From Telmatactis stephensoni (taxonomy: Eukaryota > Cnidaria > Anthozoa > Actiniaria > Isophelliidae), in the NCBI GenBank assembly GCA_029948255.1, contig JALIZF010001405.1, positions 62,001 through 126,000 on the forward strand: a stretch of 64,000 nucleotides of DNA, in the 5' to 3' direction. The translations under genes and the position numbers were made by a program. The notes under the pieces are model-generated. The model was not told the DNA's origin and made no database searches. It was given only the letters and a program-made list of their open reading frames with translations. Positions 1 through 11,000 of the stretch are shown here, piece after piece. Numbering within the stretch: the stretch's first letter is position 1; each line of letters starts with the position of its first letter.

Positions 1-251
1 CACGGAGTATTTCTTAAGATCGTGCCAGTTGCTAAGAGATACTCTTGCTAAGAGATACTTTCAATGCATACTCCGTCCCGTGAATATCGCAGCAAATATA
101 TTATTCAACGATAAATAAGTTTCATGTTCAGTCTAGTTTAGCAAGCATTATGTTCTTGACAAAAATCCTCGCTTATACAAAGGCTGAAAGGTCAAAAAAA
201 TTATTATAAATATAATATTTTTTGTACCAAAAAAAATTATTTAAAACCTAC

Positions 252-369
252 CAGACCACTTTCTGCCCGATGTCTTGAATTCATGAATCTGCCATGGATC
301 AGCACTTTCCTCAGTTGGATCTTTCTTTTCGCCGCCTCTATCCGCACAAGAATGAGGCAGTTCGTCCAT
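252..369 (-). CDS. Possible first coding exon of an unrecognised minus-strand gene
   Basis: Reading leftward, an ATG at 369 opens 39 codons plus one base and ends at a good donor (GTAGGT, 251-246). An in-frame TAG lies ten codons upstream, so the ATG is a plausible start. The peptide begins MDELPHSC, is acidic and hydrophilic, and ends near WQIHEFKTSGRKWS. I recognise no family. The rest of the gene would lie left of the window. It would overlap the intron of the oligopeptidase gene on the other strand, so it may be a nested gene or a chance open frame. Confidence 0.3.
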
Positions 370-878
370 AATAGCAGTACTGCTGATTTTAGACCTTTGC
401 TAACTTTCCAGTAACTCGAGAATTAATACCTGGCAGGCAGGCAAGCGAACTGGGTAGAATCAAGTTGGGGGTTTGTGATCATGTTCATGATCATCTAACA
501 AAATCAGGATATCATATCATCTTACCGTGTGGGCTCCCCTGGTGGATGACCTTGGTCACGATATAAAGGTCATAGTTGCGGCGCGGATGTATTCGCCACA
601 GGAAGCCCACCTATTCCTTTTGAAAAATGTTCATTTATTTTGTGCTTTTTTCGAGGTTTTTTTTTAAATATTTTCCAAAAGAAATGGCTGGGCTCCCTGT
701 GTATCTGTGTATTCGGAGTGCTTTTCTTTCTTTTTTAGAGTTCTTTTTCGCACAGGAAACTAGTCTCCTTTTCAGCCGGGAAACCGGTTCATACTAATCA
801 CTGCTGTGGTTTTAAATTATGCTGTTTTCCTCCAGACGGAAGTCCGATTATAGTTTGACATGCGCAGTAGTGTTGTAA

Positions 879-1066
879 AGGCCGATTTACACGGTACGAT
901 TTTGCCTACAACTTGTCGCATGCAACCTGCCAACGACATGTCTTAAGCACCATTCACACGCTCACGACTAGGAGTCGTAGGGGCATTCACACGGCACGAC
1001 TTTGTTCTAAGATGTGTTTATACGTCAAGTCGCGTGCGACAATCGTAGCGTACGTGTAAATAGCCT
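879..1066. mobile_element. Small inverted-repeat element with TAA target duplication (PIF/Harbinger-like MITE)
   Basis: The ends are imperfect inverted repeats: AGGCCGATTTACACG on the left against the complement of GTGTAAATAGCCT on the right. TAA flanks both sides (876-878 and 1067-1069). The 188-bp body has no coding potential. A 3-bp TWA-type duplication with AGGCC-type ends suits PIF/Harbinger-derived MITEs. Similar ends recur elsewhere in this window. Confidence 0.6.
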
Positions 1067-1448
1067 TAAGACGGCCACTCTGCGGGTTCCTTTGATCAGA
1101 GGGAAAAGTCTAGAAGGAAATGATTGCCGACCTTTCAGTATAATCACAAAGCCATATGATGAACATATCAATGACAAGAGAGGACGGTCCGGATAAATCG
1201 GAAATGCATCTGTTTTTCTCCGTTTGAGCTCTGCGGTTTTTTGGGCGGAGGAAGAAACCGCTAATTAAAACTGAAATCGTTTGCAAATGCAAAACGTGAT
1301 TCTGCAAATTTGTTCATATAAAATCGTGTTTCATTAGACATAAAACTGCTGTTGTACTGTGGCGGAAGACCAAACTGTAGAAAACAAAGAACCAATTATT
1401 TTTGCACAAGTGTCCTTATTCTATTCTATCTCAGACATCTATCTCAGA

Positions 1449-1690
1449 CGTCCGGGTGGCAGCATGGTCGATTGGTCAGAGCGTTGGTCTCAGTTCGAGT
1501 CCTCGTTCTGGCCATGCATTAGCTGAGGCTGAATATGTACCGGGTAGTCCCTATTCAGCTTCTCTGCCATGCTTGTAAGTAGCCGACTGGTTTGTCTCCT
1601 GCCAGTTGGGATTTGTAGTTGAGGACCAAAATGAAAAGTACTGGGTTACCAGTAATGTATGTCACTCTCTACTGTAAATAAAGTTTTTTC
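1449..1690 (+). mobile_element. tRNA-derived SINE
   Basis: A tRNA-like head carries an A-box-like stretch (TGGTCGATTGGTCAGAG) and a B-box-like stretch (AGTTCGAGTCC, near 1492). After it comes a non-tRNA body with a short self-complementary stem (AACTGG / CCAGTT type, around 1588-1612), ending near AAATAAAG. It is unlikely to be a working tRNA gene because the cloverleaf is imperfect and the body continues past the acceptor region. Confidence 0.55.
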
Positions 1691-2066
1691 AGAGGTAAAC
1701 GTGCAACGATGTCTCGTGTTCTGTTGAACCCCTTCATAGGAAACTAATAGGAAAAAAGCTTTTCACGGCACGGACGAAAAACGCATTGCGCATGCTCGAA
1801 AATTCGGCGGAAATTCGTGGACGCGTTCGTGTTGACAAATAAAAGTACCCTCGATTCAACTGTCGAGTATTATGCAAATTTCTCGTGTATTATTATTTGA
1901 CCAGGGAAAGAGAACAACTAAAACGATGTTTTAGGAAAAAATAAGCACGAACTTTGCATAGACAGTCAGTCTTAACTTTCAAGATATAATAAACCTCCAA
2001 TGGCTATATTTATAACTTCCGAGTATGCGCAATGCGATTGCTTACCTCATGCTGTTTTGTTTTCAG

Positions 2067-5000
2067 TACTGAGCCCTGGCGAGATGTCATGAACCGCATT
2101 GCTAAAGAATACACAGTCATGGCACCGTTAAAAGAGGACAGTTTCCCTTGCTCGTTTCTACATATCTTTGCTGGGGGCTATTCTGCGGGTTACTACTCTT
2201 ACAAATGGGCTGAGGTAAGAGACGAAACGGGACGGAACGGCAAGGAAAGAGGAGTAGCCTGCGAAGCCAGCGTTTCTTCCTAACTCCCCCGTCTTTGGTT
2301 ACAAAGGAAACCCAACTCTCTCCCTTCGCTTGCTACGCAGCATGAGAGAGGAACGCAGCCACTTGTTCTCTCACTTCTCTACACCCCAAGTGAAAAAGTT
2401 ACCCCTTTCCTATACATGTGTCCTTTTTGGGCGTTAGCCCACAGGGCCAAAGGGAGTCAGCGAACTCAGTCTTGGGTGGCCCTCCCTGGGCTCCAGGGGT
2501 TTTTATTCGCTTATCAAACAAGCAGAAGTCGGAACAAGACGATAAACCCCTGGAACCCAGAAGATGGCTGAACGCAACACACGGAAGGTAATGGGGACGG
2601 TCGAGAGGAAAAGGACAGGGAACGTTTACAATCAGGAATCTCCCAGTGCAGAGACTTATAATGAGGGGGACGTGAGGGTTTGCGGTGATGCGGTTTTGCG
2701 TTATTTTTGATGTGGTTTTGACTTGCGCGGTTTTCGGTTTTGGGGATTTTTATGATTTTTGTTGCGTTAATTATTTCCCCTCAATTTGCTTTGTGGTTTT
2801 GCGGTTTCCATACCCTCCTTACAAACCCCTCTATAATGATCTCTAGGTGCAACACCCCCCTCCTTCCCCCCCCCCCACCCACAAAAAAGACCAAACTTTT
2901 GGCGCATTGGCTTGCTTATGGAATTTCCCAAACTTAAAGTGTTGATTGTCGTTTATATCGATGGAATAGAAAGTGTTCGGAAATTGTATTCAGCAAAGCC
3001 TAGTTTTCATACAACAGCATACATTACATAAAAGTTGAGCGATTGCCATATATAAGTGTTCTATCTAATCCTTTGCAACAAGCCACACTTCGAATACAAA
3101 GGAATCCCAACGACATACAATAAAAAAGAGCTAAAAGTTGAGCGATTGCTATATATGTGTTCTATCTAATCCTTTGCAATAAGCCACACTTCATTATGTC
3201 TGTTGAACATCTTGAGTGGGTCATCGTAACCAACGGTCATAAACATTTGACTACGTGGATAGAATTTTCCCTTGAGGCCATCTTTGTCAAGGAGTTTGAC
3301 CAACATATTAGTATGTTTCTTCCATATCTCTTGGCTCCATGCGTAACCTTTGAAGCTATGCGAGTAGACCTTGAAGCTCGGTTTCATTTCTATGAAGACC
3401 TGATAAATGTAGAAAACATGTTAATATATGTATGTTTCTTTGGGCATACAGCTTAATTTATGTTAATATATGATATTTAGAAGACACTGAGAAACGTAGT
3501 CGCAGGCGCTCAGCTGCAAATTCGCGCATCCGTAATTTTCACACAGGAATCCCAAATCACCAAAAGCTCTCAAAATGCAAGGCTAGAGAAATGTGGTTGA
3601 TTGAAGAAAGACGGAGCGAAGAGGGGAAGGACTGGGACAGGTGACATGGAGACACTTTCAGGAAAACACTGAAACATAAGCGAAAATATATTTTGGAGCG
3701 GAAAGTAAAGAGAACTTGAGGGAGAGTATCAACTGTGGAAAAGAAACGAGCAGATATTAAAATCAGTTAAATTACAATCAATAGTTGTTAATACCTTGTT
3801 ATTGATTGGTACTGGTGGCTGACTAATGGACGGTGGAATGAAGAAAGACATGGTAAAGTTATATCCATCGGATGGAACATCTGGTCTCACGAGATTAGTA
3901 ACTGGAACAGTCATTTTAATTCGTAATCCGTCTTGATTTTCGCCTTGGATGTATTTGAAGAGAGGCCAGAAAAGAGATCCTTGGACTTTACTGTCCAAAA
4001 ATGGAGCTGCAAAAGTAATGAGTAGTAAAAGATGAGATGATGTTTAAAAATAAGTGAAGTATTTTAGTTATACGATAGCCTGCATAGCTGGCGGTTTAAG
4101 GGGAAGGGGAGGGGGAAAGAAAGGAGAAGGGAGAGGAGAAACCGCCTGCCCGAAGACTAGTATTTTTCAGATCCGCCTCTTCCGTTATAACACCTCATAT
4201 AAGGTGACGGTCACCTTCGACGCTTTATTTAGATCAAGAAGACGAATTTTCTTAAAAAAATTGCCCTATTGTAAAATCAAACACTTATCAATGAAATATT
4301 TATGTTGTCAATTTGAGTTCGAGGATAAATTGAACACTAAAAATCTAGAATTAAATTTCATTTCGTTTTTAAAAGGGCTTGTAAAGTTGGAATTTGATCT
4401 CTGCTATCTGACTCCATCAAGGAAATCCATTGAAAATGACCATAAACATCATAACCAATGCAAAAGACACCTTGGAAAAGTTACCATGTATATATTCTTT
4501 GTATTTTGATGAGGAAGATGCGATTTCTCTAATATTTGTAGCAATTTTGCTCATGGCTGGGATTTGCTGCTGTCTTCTTGCTGTCAACATGTAGTCCGTT
4601 AATAATAAGATAAATCAATTTTCGACCAATCAAAATCAGATGTATCGATTCTCGACCAATCAGAATGCTCCGTCCTCCAGCGGCCGGGAACATCTCAAAA
4701 ACACATAGTCTTCGGGCAGGCGGTTTCTCCTCTCCTCCTCCCCTCCCCTCCCCTCCCCCTCTCCCTTTTCCCCAGTCCCCTTCCCCTCTCCCCAATCCCC
4801 TTAAACCGCCAGCTACGCAGGCTAGTTATACGAACACATTGATTTCTCGTCCCGTTTATCGAGCGTTTCTCCTAGTTAACGGAGAGACAAAGCTCTACAT
4901 AATTGCTGCAGAGGAGACGATGCTGTAGTTGGGCTTCGTCGAATTGTCTTCAGTGATTTTTATGTGTATGTTAATTTCTTTCGGGTTTTTGTTATTGTTG

Positions 5001-8000
5001 CTGTTTTTGGTTTGTTTGTTTTGTTTGTTTGTTTGTTTGTTTTAGAGTGTAGTCATGGGTATTTAGTTTCCCCCTACTACCATGCTGCCATCCTATTTAC
5101 TATCGTTTTCTTTCTTCTTCTTTATTAGTTCTTATTAGTTATGATATAAGACTTTATGTATGTAAACGTTGGTTGCCGAAACTGTTATTTTAAAAATTAG
5201 ATCAAATTTAAATTAGATTACGTTTGTCCCATGGATTGTGCTGGTTACTATAATCCTTAGGACCCCAGGAGCCGGAAACAGAGGCGTCTTTTACCGATGA
5301 TCTCTGGCCATTTAATAGTAGACTAGATAACTAGACTTCCAGCCGTGAAATGACCAGGTTGGGTAGGATTTGTAACCATAGTGGATATTCTCCTATGTGA
5401 GACCCAAAGTGTGCATACTAACTTTCTCTTTAAACAATATACAGTGGGTACTTCTATTAAGCGCGGGGCACCTTCGAGACCTGAGCCAGTACCCGCTTGA
5501 TAAAGAGTTCAGAACAAACCTTCAATTTCCTCTTAAATGTGTACCTCTTTCGACCAAAATGGTCAAAATTAAATCTGTGCCTCTTTCAGACCAAATCGCT
5601 AAAAACTATATGCAGTGGTCCTCTATTAGGCGGACCCCTTGTTAAGCGAACACCCTTTATTAAGTGGGCACTATCTCGGGTCTTGGCGAAAATTTCTTTG
5701 TATATTAACTGTAATGAATTGAACCTCTACTTAGCGGACACCTCTGTTAATCGGACACCCTTTATTAAGTGGGCACTATCTCGGGTCTTGGCGAAAATTG
5801 CTTTGTATATTAACTGTAATAAATTGAACCTCTACTTAGCGGACACCTCTGTTAAGCGAACACCCTTTATTAAGTGGGCACTATCTCAGGTCTTGGCGAA
5901 AATTTCTCGGTATATTAACTGTAACGAATTGACCCTCTACTTAGCGGACACCTCTGTTAAGCGAATACCCTTTATTAAGTGGGCACTATCTCAGGTCTTG
6001 GCGAAAATTTCTTTGTATATTTACTGTAAATTGAACCTCTACTACGGACAAGGTCACGAAGGTGTCCGCTTATAATAGACGTACCACTGTACCTATAGGG
6101 CCGCGCACACCTATATAGGGTAAATCGGGGAGTATCCCTTCGCTCAGGCGGCCATTTTCGTCTTGAACAAGTAGCAATAGGAATCGTGTCTTACCTATCC
6201 TGGAAGTGCTGACCCAGGTGGAGGCCGCGTACTCTCTTAACTCGTAGTGAGCTGTCTCGTTAAGAACAGTAAATGCCGGACACTCGCTACCTCCACAGAA
6301 ACGTGGTCTTCCATCAACATGCTCTTGAGGGCCCAGGTCAAGTACCTGAAATAATGAGGAATCAGTTGAATTGTTTGTACAGTGGTTAAGCTATAAGTGC
6401 TGGTGAAATAGCAAGACGTTTTTGGAAGGTCGAAATACCAAGATGTAATGGGCAAGATTTGATTGCTGTTATTTATCGTTCTTAACTTAACTAAAACCTA
6501 AAACATTTCTAAGTTCCATATTAAAGTTACTTAACAACTTACTTTAGTAAACAGTTCTCTCAAAGGAGTCAACATTTTCTTCATTCTCATCATGGCCATC
6601 ATTTCAGGGTTGCTCATTTTACTGTAATCCTTCGTTCTCTTGCTATGGTGTCCTTTGCCTTTCCATTTTTTCGGTTGTCTGATACGGCGTCCAAGAGAGA
6701 GTTGTATGAAGATGAACAAGACAAGTAGGAACAATCCAAACCTCATAATGATTTCCTGCAAAAAGGAGAAGATCACTAGATTTTAGTCTAAGGCCCCGTT
6801 CAAACGAAGCAAGTTTTGACGTACGCGCGGACTCAGTTACGTCTTCGTTTGAACACCAACTTGCATTGACTTGCATTGCATTGACTTGCGAGCAGTTTGA
6901 ACGTGTTGAACGTGCTCAAATTTGACCGCAAGTTGATGCAGGTTTTGGCATGTTTGAACAGTCACCACTCTAAAGTTCACAAGTTGGTTTTCTTATTTGA
7001 TTTTTTGTCCGAACTTTTGCATATTTCCTCTCCTACAAATAATTCAAACAAAAACAAATCTGATTTTCTCGCTGTTTTTCAGCTAGCTGTTTTTTTCCTT
7101 GAAAGTTTTTGAAAATTTTCCATGGAAACGAGGAGGAGGACGCAAGTTTCAAGTCAAAACGTGCGTCGACTTGCGTTCTCGTTTGAACGGGGCCTAACAG
7201 TCAGATTATTCTGGTAGACTTTGAAGAAGAATCAATGTAGGAATGTAATTTTGCTCTACGAGCTGCCAATCAGACGCTGCTGGCATAGTTCGAGGCCGCG
7301 ACATGTTCTTCAACGTCGCCGAAGGTTAGATGCACTCCGCCTTATCGTTCACCGTTCTACAGCATCAATTAACATAAAACTTCACTGTGAGCTTACTAGA
7401 ATAGATATCTCAAGTTAACACCTTCTGATTTGTGCAGCAACGTGTTTTTCAGTCAAGACGTGAACGACCGAACAAAGCTAATGATCAGCAAAACATCCAG
7501 CCAACGATCGTGAAAAAGGCGCGATGGGTTTTATATTCTTTATATTTTTTATCAGACATACCTTTTTGGATTCACTTCAAGCTGGTAAAGTTAGGTTACT
7601 CTTCCTCTGAGCTGTCGCCGTTGATGGACTTGATGGTTCCAACTGGTTGTTCAATGCTCTTGTGTATTTATACTTGTATCCTCACGTGTCTGGTCTCCTG
7701 ACTGAAAGAGCATCTGATCAGATGCAAGTTTGTCACCTTCGCAGCAGGGATTGCTGTTTAAACAATATAAACTTTGACATAATGCAACATAATACACACG
7801 CCCCTTAGATAAAATGTTTCAAAAAAAAGCTTACAAGGCTTCATGAGGTATTTGAGTAAAAAGTGAGTTAAAGTTGGAACTCAGTCTCGACTTTGATTAC
7901 GCAACTTTCATTGTCAAGGTCATTCAGTTATTATGTAATTATAAGCAACTGCTTTAGGGAACAAGAGCCATGAGTTGGAGGGCTCTTGACGCCTGCGATA

Positions 8001-11000
8001 TTAGGCTAGGGCGTGTCACCGGCTCTGTTATCCGGTATAAATTTCACTCCACATTTCACGATTCCAAACGGTTGATTACATTTAAAAATCTCACTATTGC
8101 TTCTATGATCATACATAAAATCCCCCGTTTTCACGATCAATTGGTGTGAGTGGCTAGACCATCTTGTAGTACTGACAAACCTAGTACAAAGTTACATAAC
8201 AATGAACAGTGAACAATGAGCTGGCTGATTACCAAAAGTAGTCGGGGATAGTTAGCTTGGGTCACATCTCTTCTAAACGAGGGTTTTATCCGGATGTGAC
8301 GCAGCTGGAGTAGTGTTGCAGCCTGCATAGTGGGAGGTTAGGAGGAAAGGCGGGAATTAGTGATAACTATATTCTCCCTCAATTTTTACAATTCCCCTAT
8401 AAACCGCCAGCTACAGTTGATATTTACTCCAGTCCTGCTTCCCAGACAGGAAATTTTGACCGTCACCCGTCAAAAAAATAACCGGCTAGGGGCTAGGCTC
8501 AGATTTCAGCCGTCGGGGTTTCGTGCGCCCGCGATACTCTCCCTCGCGGGCGCACGAAACCCCGACGGCTGAAATCTGAGCCTAGCTAGGGGCCCACTCT
8601 TTTTTTTTTTCCCTGACTCAAAATCAAAATGAGTTGTTAATTAAAAGAGAGAGAGAGAAAGACAGAAACAGAAAAATATTATGAATTAAAGAATAAAAAA
8701 TGATGGAAAATACTTCAGTTGTCAAAACTACCTGAAGGTCAGGGTTTTGATAAAACCATATAATAATTCACCAGCATTTACCAAAGGTTCATCATGTTCA
8801 TTTAGAGAGCAATGCAACAATGTGACTGTAGTTTCTTAAGGAAAAGTACTAGTAGCCTTAGCGACTATTTTATGTAGGAAGGGAGGGTCAAGGGAGGGCC
8901 GGTTCGTTCGAACCTTCGAACCATCCCAAGAGATGGGCCTGGAACTTCTCCTTTAGGATACCGAATTTCGGCTAATACAGCATATTCATTCTATTTTCTG
9001 GTCAAATATTAAACCGCAATACAAGAAACGGTCAAGTTAGACAACAACAAATATTGCTTAGCTTATTTTAACCCTTTTAACAGTCAAACAGAATTAAGAA
9101 TTAATCGTCAACAGTCAAAACGCCGAATTTCTTACCTCAACCGTCAAAAAGGCAAAATTTTGACCGTCAACCGTCAAAGCAGTCAAAACACCGAATTTCT
9201 TACCGTCAACCGTCAAAAAAGGCAAAATTTTAACCGTCAAAGCTATACTCCCATTGACACCCTCTCAGTACTGATCAATGCTGGATGTACGTCGGATGTA
9301 CGCGGATACGGTGACTACCCCTCTTCTAGATAATCTTGATTTGGGGAGCGGTAGTTACTATTCACTATAAAAAGGGGTTTATTGAGCCTGTCAGGGTATT
9401 CTGTAGTTTGGTGTTCTTGATTCCAGCTCAACGCCGCGTCAAAACGTACCACGCATACGTACCACCCCCCCCCCCCCCCCCCCAGTCCTCCTCGATGTTA
9501 AATAACTCAATGAAAAGATTCGGCAGTCAGACAAACAAAACTTTCAGCAGGCAAAACTCAAGCCACAGAAGCCAAACTCCCCAGCTGTACTTTTCGGTTT
9601 TCTGCCGTGCTCAACATTAAGCTTGAAGAAATGATATGGGAAAATCTGAAGAAATGATATGGGAAAATCTAAAGAAACAATTCTAAAAGATATTGCTTGG
9701 GATTCCTGTGATCAAGACGCGGCCGCGCGAAAACCCGCGAAAACTTGCGCATGCGCAGTCGTTTTGCCGCGGTGTCTTCTAGCTCTAGCTGCAAATCAGA
9801 AGTTTTGAATGGTTTCAGTTCCAGTCATCAGGGTTTCGTGTACGGCATATTGTAAAACATGGACTGGACTGGACTGGACCGAAAATCTGTAAAACATAGA
9901 CTGGACTGAGAAAATCTGTAAAACATGGACTGGACTGAGAAAATCTGTAAAACATGGACTGGACTGAGAAAAAAATCTGTAAAACATGGACTGGACTGAA
10001 AAAAAAATCTGTAAAACATGGACTGGACTGAAAAAAAAAATCTGTAAAACATGGACTGGACTGAGAAAAATCTGTAAAACATGGACTTGACTGAAAAAAT
10101 CTGTAAATGACATGGACTTGACCGAAAAAATATGAAAAATTAACATGAACTTCACTAAATTCGATTCTAATTCAGCTTTTGTTTTAAAGCATATTTGTAA
10201 AAATCACATGAAGAGTAAAATTATAACTTCTTAGCTGTATCAGCGAAACCGATTGGTGATGGTTTTATTTGCATCTGAGTATGTTTTATTCTAAAGATAA
10301 AGCCATTTTGTTAGGTCTACTACAAACCTGTATAAAAAGTTAAAGCTTAAAAGCAAACAACCAAACAGAGAATGGTTTTTAATAAAATCAAAACTTTTTA
10401 AAAACAACTGAGACTCGTGCTCTGTACTCCGGGACCTCCATGAGTACGTTGGTAACAGTTTCTATTCGCGTTTTTCGTCAACTTAAATTTTTTCAATTCC
10501 TGTAATTTTTTCTGATCCCAGTTTGAGAAAAGGAGTTGATAAATTTGGCGATTATTAATATGATTTTGAAAGTCCTCGATGGATTGCGCCCGGGGATCGC
10601 GCCATAGAACTCGCTGCACTCATCCAGAGATAGTGTTTCGACACAAAGAAAAATTTATATTTTACTGAGAGCTGCATCAGTTCATACTGCGACATGCATC
10701 TAAACTACTAGCTCAACCAAATAAAGTAAGTGGAGTGGATATGATTAAAAGTATCCAAGATAGTTAAAATATGCCAATTGAAGCTCCAAAAAGTGACGAG
10801 AAAAATATAAATCGGTAGAACGTTTGTCTAAATCCTCTGGCACTCATATAATCTGACAAACTGAGCTGGGCAGGCATTTCCTGTCCCGCTGTTCAGGTAT
10901 TTGACGAGATTATCAAATTTCCAAGACAATCCATTTGTGATTATTTATTTTCCTAAATCAAATTTAGTAATGTGTACAAGTAACGCGAAGACATAAAATT

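Noticed and set aside
4054..4509. 151-codon frame
   Set aside because: It overlaps a Mutator-like element and its purine tract and shows no domain.
5497..6075. 192-codon frame with a repeated [11 protein letters not shown] unit
   Set aside because: The repeat is 105 bp, a multiple of three, inside a TA-flanked MITE; there is no independent coding evidence.
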